Below, piece by piece: positions 57,840 through 64,000 of a stretch of DNA of 64,000 nucleotides; position 1 is the stretch's first letter; the number at the start of each line of letters is the position of its first letter. The stretch is taken from assembly GCF_002224125.1 (NCBI RefSeq), contig NZ_NCSM01000015.1, forward strand, positions 124,001 to 188,000. Reading direction: 5' to 3'. Source of the DNA: Streptomyces sp. NBS 14/10 (GTDB taxonomy: Bacteria; Actinomycetota; Actinomycetes; Streptomycetales; Streptomycetaceae). Both the position numbers and the translations under genes were made by a program. Under the pieces are notes generated by a model. It made no database searches. It saw only the letters and a program-made list of their open reading frames with translations, and was not told the origin of the DNA.

Positions 57840-59513
57840 GTGATCACCATGCCCGCCCGGAAACCGCGGCGCACCGCCGCGGCGACCCGCCGGACGCCGC
57901 TGCTGCTCGACCGGGCCGCCCTCAAGCGCCGACTGGCCGATGACATGTACGACGTGCTCGTCATCGGAGGTGGCATCACCGGAGCGTACGCCGTGCTCGA
58001 CGCCGCCTCGCGCGGTCTGCGCGCAGCCCTGATCGAGAAGGACGACTTCGCCTCCGGCACCTCGTCGAAGTCGTCGAAGATGGTGCACGGCGGCCTGCGC
58101 TACATCGAGCAGGGCAACGTCAATCTGGTCCGCCACTCGCTCCTGGAGCGCCACCGCTTCCGGAAGAACGCCCCGCACCTGGTGCACCGGCTGCCGTTCC
58201 TCTTCCCGATCCTGGAGAAGGAGGGTGTCTTCGACGCCCGCCTCGCCAAGGGCTTCGAGGGCCTGCTGTGGACGTACGACCTGGTCGGCGGATGGCGGAT
58301 CGGCAAGCTCCACCAGCGGCTCACCGTTCCCGAGGTGCTGGCCCAGGCTCCGACGCTGCGCGCCGAGAACCTCAAGGGCGGGCTGATGTACTTCGACGCC
58401 CGCACCGACGACGCCCGGCTCGTCCTCACCATCGTCCGCACCGCCGCCGCGCTCGGCGCGACGGTCCTCAACGGGGCCAGGGCAGAAGGCCTGCTGATGC
58501 GGATGGGCAAGGTGTCCGGTGCGCGGGTCTCGGCGGACGGCGACACCCTCGACATCCGCGCGCGGGCCGTCGTCAACGCCACCGGGGTATGGAGCGACGA
58601 GTTGGACGCGAAGGCGGATGAAGATCACAGGCCGCAGGTCCGGCCCGCCAAGGGCGTCCATATCGTGGTGCCGTGGGACAAGGTGCGGATCAACTGCACG
58701 GTCACCGTGCCGATCCCCGGCCGGGCTCGCCGCGCGACCTGCACCCGCTGGGGCAACAACGTCGTGCTGGGCACCACCGACGAGGACTACCAGGGCTCCC
58801 CGGACGACGTGCACTGCACCCGCGAGGAGATGGACTTCCTGCTGGCGGGCGCCAACACCGCCTTCGAGGGGAAGCTCACCCCGGACGATGTGGTCGGCTC
58901 CATCGGCGGTCTGCGCCCGCTGGTCGGCGGCAAGGAGGGCGCCACCCTCGATATGCGCCGCGACCACCACATCACCGTCGGCCGCACCGGCATGGTGACG
59001 GTGACCGGCGGGAAGCTCACCACCAGCAGGCACATGGGTGAACTCGTCATCGACAAGGTGATGACGGTCCTCGGCCGCAAGGGCAAGAGCCGCACCACCG
59101 ACCTCCCGCTCCTCGGCGGCGCCGGTTACGACTCCGAGGCCGTCGCAGCGTCCGGTGGCATCGCCGCCCACCTGGGCGAGCGCTTCGGCACCGAGGCCCG
59201 CTTCATCGGCGACCTCATCCAGGACGACCCGTCGCTGGCCGAGCCGATCGTCGCCGGACTCCCGTACACGAAGGCGGAGGTCGTGTACGCGGCCCGCGCC
59301 GAGCTGGCCCGGTCGGTCGACGACGTCCTCTCCCGCCGCACGCGCGCCCGGCTGTTCGCCCGGGACGCCTCCGTCGACGCCGCCGAGGCCGTCGGCGCGA
59401 TCCTCGGCCAGGAACTGAACCTCACGGAGGCGGAGGTCGAGCGTTCGGTCGCCGAGTACCTCGCAGCCGTCCGTCACGAAAAGTCCGTACTCCTCGAAGG
59501 GGCAGCAGCATGA
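57840..59513 (+). CDS. glpD: Glycerol-3-phosphate dehydrogenase-like flavoprotein (GlpD family)
   Basis: A 557-residue FAD enzyme starting at GTG 57840 with AGGAG 8 nt upstream. VLVIGGGITGAYAVLDAASR is the FAD motif (about 40-59). Family signatures follow: KDDFASGTSSKSSKMVHGGL, RYIEQGNVNLV and TTDEDYQGSPDD. It oxidises a glycerol-phosphate-type substrate to the keto form and passes electrons to quinone at the membrane surface. It probably acts on the product of the FGGY kinase. The next gene overlaps its stop by 4 bp. Confidence 0.9.
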   Translation: MITMPARKPRRTAAATRRTPLLLDRAALKRRLADDMYDVLVIGGGITGAYAVLDAASRGLRAALIEKDDFASGTSSKSSKMVHGGLRYIEQGNVNLVRHSLLERHRFRKNAPHLVHRLPFLFPILEKEGVFDARLAKGFEGLLWTYDLVGGWRIGKLHQRLTVPEVLAQAPTLRAENLKGGLMYFDARTDDARLVLTIVRTAAALGATVLNGARAEGLLMRMGKVSGARVSADGDTLDIRARAVVNATGVWSDELDAKADEDHRPQVRPAKGVHIVVPWDKVRINCTVTVPIPGRARRATCTRWGNNVVLGTTDEDYQGSPDDVHCTREEMDFLLAGANTAFEGKLTPDDVVGSIGGLRPLVGGKEGATLDMRRDHHITVGRTGMVTVTGGKLTTSRHMGELVIDKVMTVLGRKGKSRTTDLPLLGGAGYDSEAVAASGGIAAHLGERFGTEARFIGDLIQDDPSLAEPIVAGLPYTKAEVVYAARAELARSVDDVLSRRTRARLFARDASVDAAEAVGAILGQELNLTEAEVERSVAEYLAAVRHEKSVLLEGAAA

Positions 59514-61063
59514 TCAGCCGTCAGACCATCACCCACCCGTTCAACCGAGGCAACCACACCGTCGGCGCCCCCAGCTCAGCCGCCTGGGCGCGGAACACCC
59601 CGATCGGTGACGGCGAGGCCGCGCTCCAGGTGAACCCGGTAGAGGTCCCCGAGCCCGTGGTCGAGGCGCTGCGCGAGGCCGCGCACGCGGTGCACACCTT
59701 CCGCGACGAGGTCGTCACCCGGACCCGTGACTGGTGGGCCGGTTCGATGATCGGCGAGACCGAAGGCCGTCCCGCCACCCCCAACGCCGTGATCGTCGAG
59801 GCCGCCGACGCGGACCAGGTCGCGGCCGTGCTGCGGATCTGCCACGAGGCCGGCATCCCGGTCACCCCGTCCGCGGGCCGCTCCAATGTCACCGGTGCCG
59901 CGCTCCCCGTCTTCGGCGGCGTCGTCCTGGACATGTGCGGGCTGAACCAGATCGTCGGCTTCGACGCCGAGTCGAACATCGTGGACGTCCAGGCCGGCAT
60001 GTTCGGTGACCTCTTCGAGAAGCAGCTCCAGGAGGCGTACGGCGTCACCACCGGCCACTGGCCGTCCGCGTTCGCCGTCTCCACCGTCGGCGGCTGGATC
60101 GCCTGCCGCGGCGCCGGTCAGCTCTCCACGCGTTACGGCAAGATCGAGGACATGGTCGTCGGCGTCGACGTCGTACACGCGGACGGCACCCGGGCCACGT
60201 ACGGCGACTACGCCCGCGCCGCGGTCGGCCCGGACCTGCGCCAGCTGTTCGTCGGCTCCGAGGGCACCCTCGGCGTCATCGTCTCGGCCCGACTGCGGGT
60301 CCACCCGCTGCCGGAGTACGCGAGCGCCGCCGCGTACGGCTTCAAGACCTTCGCGGAGGGCCTGGACGCCTGCCGCAGGATCATGCAGCGCGGCGCCACC
60401 CCGGCCGTCCTGCGCCTGTACGACACTCTGGAGTCGGGCAACCACTTCGGCCACCCGGAGACCAACCTCCTGCTCATCGCCGACGAGGGCGACCCGGCCA
60501 TCGTCGACGCGTCGATCGGGGTGGCGAAGGAGGTCTGCGAGGAATACGGCCCCGAGCTGGACAGCCAGGCCGTCTTCGAGCGCTGGCTGGACGAGCGAAT
60601 GCTGGTCGGCAAGTCCGCCGAAGGCTTCAACCCGGGTCCGGGCTTCGTCGCCGACACCCTGGAGATGGCCGCGTCCTGGACCGACCTCCCGGTGATCTAC
60701 GACGAGGTGGTCGCCTCCATCCAGGCGGTGGACGGCACCCTGGCCGCCTCGGCCCACCAGTCCCACGCGTACACCGACGGTGCCTGCGTCTACTTCTCCC
60801 TGCGCGGAAACGTGGCGCCGAAGGCGCGTCGCGACTGGTACCGCGCGGTGTGGGACGCGGCCAACGCCGTACTCATCAAGCATGCCGCGGCGCTCAGCCA
60901 CCACCACGGCTGCGGTCTGCTGCGCGGCCCCTACCTGGAGGAATCCCTCGGGGCGGGCTTCGCGACGCTCGTCGCGGTGAAGCAGGCCCTGGACCCGGCC
61001 GGCCTCCTCAACCCTGGCAAGCTGGGCCTTCCCAGCCGCTTCGGTACGTCCCCGCTGAGCTGA
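59510..61063 (+). CDS. FAD-linked oxidase, alkylglycerone-phosphate-synthase-like
   Basis: A 517-residue flavoprotein of the VAO/PCMH fold. AVIVEAADADQVAAVLRICH and VTPSAGRSNVTGAALP bind FAD, and GHWPSAFAVSTVGGWIACRG and FVGSEGTLGVIVSARLRVHP are family signatures. LSHHHGCGLLRGPYLE near residue 464 carries the histidine run typical of alkyl-dihydroxyacetonephosphate synthases (AGPS). The order Rossmann-like FAD domain, cap, C-terminal HHH fits AGPS rather than glycolate oxidase. Its ATG overlaps the GlpD-like stop. An ether-lipid or glycerol-ether role is suggested but not proved. Confidence 0.85.
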   Translation: MISRQTITHPFNRGNHTVGAPSSAAWARNTPIGDGEAALQVNPVEVPEPVVEALREAAHAVHTFRDEVVTRTRDWWAGSMIGETEGRPATPNAVIVEAADADQVAAVLRICHEAGIPVTPSAGRSNVTGAALPVFGGVVLDMCGLNQIVGFDAESNIVDVQAGMFGDLFEKQLQEAYGVTTGHWPSAFAVSTVGGWIACRGAGQLSTRYGKIEDMVVGVDVVHADGTRATYGDYARAAVGPDLRQLFVGSEGTLGVIVSARLRVHPLPEYASAAAYGFKTFAEGLDACRRIMQRGATPAVLRLYDTLESGNHFGHPETNLLLIADEGDPAIVDASIGVAKEVCEEYGPELDSQAVFERWLDERMLVGKSAEGFNPGPGFVADTLEMAASWTDLPVIYDEVVASIQAVDGTLAASAHQSHAYTDGACVYFSLRGNVAPKARRDWYRAVWDAANAVLIKHAAALSHHHGCGLLRGPYLEESLGAGFATLVAVKQALDPAGLLNPGKLGLPSRFGTSPLS

Positions 61064-61104
61064 CCTCAGCAACCACCGACCCCCGACCCAGGTAGGCCCT
61101 TGCC

Positions 61105-61776
61105 ATGACCCCTTCCCCGTCCCGGTCCGGTGCCCCACTCAATGCCCGGCTGGCCTCCGCACTGGCCGAGGTCCCGGTCATCGCGTCGGTCGTCACTCCC
61201 CAGCCGCTGCGGCAGTTCCTGACCGCACCGGCCAAGGTGTGCATCGTCGCGTCGCTCACGGTGGGGCAGCTGCCCCAGACCGTGCCGGCGCTGGTCCGGG
61301 CGGGGAAGACCGTGTTCGTGAACGTGGACAGCAGCCCCGGTCTGGCCCAGGACCGGGGCGCGCTGGAGTTCATCAAGAACATGGGCGCGCACGGCGTGGT
61401 CAGCACCCGGCTCTCGCTGATCGAGAAGGGCCGGCCGCTCGGCCTGCTGACGATGATGAAGGTGTTCGTCACCGACCGGTCCAATCTGCGCCGCTCCACG
61501 GACGCGGTCTCGCGCGGGGCGCCGGACCTGGTCGAGATCATGCCCGCCCCGATCGTCGCCCGGATGAGCGAGCAGGCACAGCGCGCGATGTCCCCGTCGG
61601 TCGCCGCGGGCTTCGTGGAGACCCCCGCGGACGTGGCGCTCGCGCTGGCCCTCGGGTCCGTTGCCGCCGCCACGTCCGACCCCCGCCTCTGGCACCTGCG
61701 CCGGGACCAGCTGCCGCCGGTTCCGCCCACCGCACGGAGGCGACCTGCCGCACCCTCCGCACCCTCCCAGGAGTAA
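61105..61776 (+). CDS. glpP: GlpP-like glycerol-3-phosphate-responsive regulator
   Basis: A 223-residue TIM-barrel-like protein: KVCIVASLTVGQLPQTVPAL, then VFVNVDSSPGLAQDRGALEF, HGVVSTRLSLIEKGRPLGLL and MKVFVTDRSNLRRSTDAVSR, and PDLVEIMPAPIVARMSEQAQ. These match the GlpP family, whose Bacillus member binds glycerol-3-phosphate and antiterminates glp mRNA. The C-terminal 40 residues are a Pro/Ala/Arg-rich extension. It sits inside the operon and is the obvious candidate for its control. Confidence 0.85.
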   Translation: MTPSPSRSGAPLNARLASALAEVPVIASVVTPQPLRQFLTAPAKVCIVASLTVGQLPQTVPALVRAGKTVFVNVDSSPGLAQDRGALEFIKNMGAHGVVSTRLSLIEKGRPLGLLTMMKVFVTDRSNLRRSTDAVSRGAPDLVEIMPAPIVARMSEQAQRAMSPSVAAGFVETPADVALALALGSVAAATSDPRLWHLRRDQLPPVPPTARRRPAAPSAPSQE

Positions 61777-61782
61777 GCCCCC

Positions 61783-62085
61783 ATGTCATACGTCGTCGTC
61801 GCCCGCTACCGCGCCAAGGAGGGCGAGGAGAACACCGTCCTCCCGCTCCTCGACACCATGGCCGCCGCGTCCCGCCAGGAGCCGGGCAACCTCACCTACC
61901 GCGTCCACCAGGGCACCGAGGACCCGCGGACGATCGTGCTGTACGAGGAGTACGCCTCCGAAGCCGACTTCACCGCACACTGCGCCACCCCGCACTTCCA
62001 GGAGATCGTGCTCGGCAAGGTCGTCCCGCTGCTGGAGAGCCGTGACGTGCTGCGCTGCGCCCCGCGTCCGGAGGTGCGGGCATGA
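61783..62085 (+). CDS. Antibiotic-biosynthesis-monooxygenase (ABM) domain protein
   Basis: A 100-residue ferredoxin-like ABM/YgiN-type protein: SYVVVARYRAKEGEENTVLP, then EPGNLTYRVHQGTEDPRTIV, LYEEYASEADFTAHCATPHF. Such proteins are cofactor-independent quinol monooxygenases or small dimeric isomerases. It starts 6 nt after the GlpP stop and its stop overlaps the next ATG by 4 bp. Role in the pathway unknown; redox housekeeping is possible. Confidence 0.85.
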   Translation: MSYVVVARYRAKEGEENTVLPLLDTMAAASRQEPGNLTYRVHQGTEDPRTIVLYEEYASEADFTAHCATPHFQEIVLGKVVPLLESRDVLRCAPRPEVRA

Positions 62086-63221
62086 AGACCCGTGCGGTGG
62101 TGCTGCGCGGCATATCGACCGCCCGCCCCTACTCCGAGACCCGCCCGCTCGAGGTGGAGGAGCTGGAGCTGGGTGCCCCGCGCGAGGGCGAGGTGCTGGT
62201 CCGGATCGCGGCCGCCTCGCTCTGCCACTCGGACTTGTCGGTGGTCAACGGCGACCGGGTCCGCCCGCTGCCGATGGCGCTGGGACACGAGGCGGTGGGT
62301 GTCGTGCAGGAGACCGGACCGGGTGTCGCCCGGGTCCGTCCCGGTGACCACGTGGTCCTGGTCTACGTGCCCAGCTGCGGCTTCTGCGCCGACTGCGCGG
62401 CCGGCCGGCCCGCCCTGTGCGCACAGGCCGCCGCGGCGAACGGGTCGGGAGCGCTGCTGCACGGCCCGTCCCTGCTGACCGACGCCTCCGGCACCCCGGT
62501 CCACCACCAGCTGGGTGTCTCCGCGTTCTCCGAACACGCGGTGCTGGCCCAGGAGTCGGTGGTACCGATACCGCGGGACATCCCGTTCACGGTGGCCTCG
62601 ATGTTCGGCTGCGCGGTCCTGACCGGCGCCGGAGCCGTCATCAACACGGCGTCCCTGCGCCCCGGCCAGTCGACGGTGGTCTACGGCCTGGGCGGCGTGG
62701 GCCTGGCCGCGGTGCTGGGTGCCCGCGCGGCGGGCGCGTACCCGGTCATCGCGGTTGACCCGGTACCGGAGAAGCGCGAACTGGCTCTCCAACTGGGCGC
62801 GACCCACGCATACGACGCCGACGAGGCGGTCGAGGCGATTCATGACCTCACGTCCGGTGGTGCCGAGCTGGCGGTCGAGGCAGTGGGCAGCCCTGAGGTG
62901 ATGGCCGAATGCCTGACGGCCGTGGCCCGCGGCGGCACGGCCGTCTCGGTGGGCCTGCCCGCCCCCGACCGCGTGCTGGAGGTCCCGGCGCTGACGTTCG
63001 CGGGCGAGGGCAAGTCCCTGCTGGGCTCGTACATGGGCGACGCGGTACCGCGCCGCGACATCCCCCGGTTCCTGGACCTGTGGCGGGCGGGCCGGCTGCC
63101 GGTGGAGCGGATGCACACCGGCACCCTGCCGCTGACCGGCATCAACACGGCGATGGAGGAGCTGGCCTCGGGCCGGGCGATCCGTCAGGTCATCGACACA
63201 TCGGGAATGCTGGACGTCTGA
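62082..63221 (+). CDS. Zinc-dependent alcohol dehydrogenase (MDR family)
   Basis: A 379-residue enzyme. The catalytic-zinc Cys is in SLCHSDLSVVNGDRVRP, GHEAVGVVQETGPGV follows, and the structural zinc lobe is CGFCADCAAGRPALC. The NAD fold is YGLGGVGLAAVLGARAAG with Asp at the end of strand 2 (AVDPVPEK), pointing to NAD. The subgroup is like alcohol dehydrogenases of the AdhD/formaldehyde-dehydrogenase type. Last gene of the operon. A terminator follows 88 nt after it. Confidence 0.9.
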   Translation: MKTRAVVLRGISTARPYSETRPLEVEELELGAPREGEVLVRIAAASLCHSDLSVVNGDRVRPLPMALGHEAVGVVQETGPGVARVRPGDHVVLVYVPSCGFCADCAAGRPALCAQAAAANGSGALLHGPSLLTDASGTPVHHQLGVSAFSEHAVLAQESVVPIPRDIPFTVASMFGCAVLTGAGAVINTASLRPGQSTVVYGLGGVGLAAVLGARAAGAYPVIAVDPVPEKRELALQLGATHAYDADEAVEAIHDLTSGGAELAVEAVGSPEVMAECLTAVARGGTAVSVGLPAPDRVLEVPALTFAGEGKSLLGSYMGDAVPRRDIPRFLDLWRAGRLPVERMHTGTLPLTGINTAMEELASGRAIRQVIDTSGMLDV

Positions 63222-63308
63222 GTCGCCATCCCGGTGCAGAACGGGAACAGCGGCTACTCCTACGATCAGCAGAAGAACCCCAACTGGTTCTTCGCCGTCG
63301 GATCCGAG

Positions 63309-63359
63309 CCGGGCCCTGTCGGCCCGCGCCTGTCAGGGACGCGGGCCGACAGGGCCCGG
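63309..63359. terminator. Bidirectional terminator, 20-bp perfect stem
   Basis: Positions 63309-63328 and 63340-63359 are exact reverse complements, with an 11-nt loop. The stem is GC-rich and no T-run follows. It separates the convergent alcohol dehydrogenase and GAPDH genes, so it probably ends both transcripts. Confidence 0.92.
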
Positions 63360-63424
63360 TGGCACCCATCCGGTCGTGGTTGTGAGCGAGCCGACTCGCG
63401 GACCCGATCACGCTCGTGGACCGG

Positions 63425-64000
63425 TCAGCGTGCGGCGAGGAGCTCCAGCGTGTCGATCACGCGGTTGGAGAAGCCCCACTCGTTGTCGTACCAGGCGACC
63501 ACCTTGACGTGGCGGCCATCGACGCGGGTGAGGGCCGAGTCGAAGATCGACGAGGCCGGGTTGCCGACGATGTCGGACGATACGAGCGGGTCGTCGGAGT
63601 ACTCGAGGACGCCGGCGAGCGGCCCCTCCGCGGCGGCGCGGTACGCGGCCAGCACGTCGTCGCGGGTCACGTCGCGGGCGACGGTGGTGTTGAGTTCGAC
63701 GATCGAGCCGACCGGCACCGGCACGCGGATCGAGTCGCCCGACAGCTTGCCGTCGAGGTTCGGCAGCACGAGACCGATCGCCTTGGCGGCGCCCGTCGTG
63801 GTCGGCACGATGTTGACGGCGGCGGCGCGGGCGCGGCGGGCGTCGCGGTGCGGACCGTCCTGCAGGTTCTGCTCCTGCGTGTAGGCGTGCACCGTGGTCA
63901 TGAAGCCATGCTCGATGCCGGCGAGTTCGTCGAGCACGGCGGCCAGCGGCGCGAGCGCGTTGGTCGTGCAGGAGGCGTTCGAGACGATCGTGTGCACGTC
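63425..64000 (-). CDS. gap: Glyceraldehyde-3-phosphate dehydrogenase, C-terminal part (5' end outside window)
   Basis: The catalytic domain of class I GAPDH, 191 codons to the stop at 63425. The active-site cysteine is in VSNASCTTNALAPL, with FMTTVHAYTQEQNLQDGPHR, then NIVPTTTGAAKAIG, RVPVPVGSIVELN and the C-terminal VVAWYDNEWGFSNRVIDTL. EQNLQDGPH is the variant of the phosphate-binding loop seen in some actinobacteria. The NAD-binding domain lies beyond the right edge. Confidence 0.95.
   Translation of the reverse strand, partial: DVHTIVSNASCTTNALAPLAAVLDELAGIEHGFMTTVHAYTQEQNLQDGPHRDARRARAAAVNIVPTTTGAAKAIGLVLPNLDGKLSGDSIRVPVPVGSIVELNTTVARDVTRDDVLAAYRAAAEGPLAGVLEYSDDPLVSSDIVGNPASSIFDSALTRVDGRHVKVVAWYDNEWGFSNRVIDTLELLAAR

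Noticed and set aside
55177..59477. Two long minus-strand open frames opposite the kinase and dehydrogenase genes
   Set aside because: Composition artefact of third-position GC; the plus-strand frames contain all recognisable motifs and coupled starts.

Overview
The window reads as a chromosomal segment of a Streptomyces or very close relative. GC is very high, codons end strongly in G/C, GTG starts are common, and several gene sets are streptomycete hallmarks: a ClpP3/ClpP4-type pair with a PopR-like regulator, a ParY-type topoisomerase subunit, an AfsR-type wreck, ECF sigma factors with SnoaL-like tails, and many LysR, TetR, AraC, MerR and XRE regulators. I saw no rRNA, tRNA, CRISPR array, phage structural gene, transposase or integrase. 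Most genes sit in one- to three-gene units with their own regulator, as in accessory parts of a Streptomyces chromosome.

1-13.2 kb: the 5' part of a DNA polymerase III alpha gene (dnaE-like, minus strand, running off the left edge) with a divergent LysR gene. Then come a molybdopterin oxidoreductase (FdhF/YdeP type) with a divergent LysR, a glutamate dehydrogenase, a decayed quinone oxidoreductase, and a gyrB-like gene followed by a parE/parY-like gene. The gyrB-parY pair is not in the oriC context and resembles the target-duplication resistance genes of aminocoumarin producers.

13.2-29.4 kb: a secreted beta-helix protein; a substrate-binding-like protein without signal peptide; a TetR/SDR pair with two perfect operators; a VOC protein; clpP/clpP with a convergent popR-like gene; a flavin oxidoreductase plus ECF41-type sigma factor; a LysR/SDR pair with a textbook LysR box; two broken genes; a TetR facing a methyltransferase-DUF2218-membrane fusion; and a DUF899 protein.

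29.4-46.5 kb: a minus-strand unit with a possible lysozyme-like toxin, a WXG-like partner and a candidate immunity protein; a three-gene unit of winged-helix protein, short PPDK-like enzyme and histidine phosphatase; a long TetR, AraC and VOC; a frameshifted sigma factor facing a YCII protein; a serine hydrolase; a three-gene unit coupled by 4-bp overlaps that resembles a toxin-antitoxin system; DinB, methyltransferase, XRE-cupin and MFS genes.

46.5-54.2 kb: repeat proteins (one frameshifted), AraC, an alpha/beta hydrolase, a secreted peptidoglycan-binding protein abutting an AfsR-type wreck, and MerR/YnfA.

54.6-63.2 kb: a seven-gene plus-strand operon: MFS transporter, FGGY kinase, GlpD-like dehydrogenase, alkyl-DHAP-synthase-like flavoprotein, GlpP-like regulator, small monooxygenase and zinc alcohol dehydrogenase. 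It ends in a 20-bp perfect hairpin shared with a convergent GAPDH gene that runs off the right edge. It looks like a catabolic route for glycerol or a glycerol-derived compound.

Reading frames, motifs and repeats were read by eye. Family names come from recognised motifs, not from a database search.
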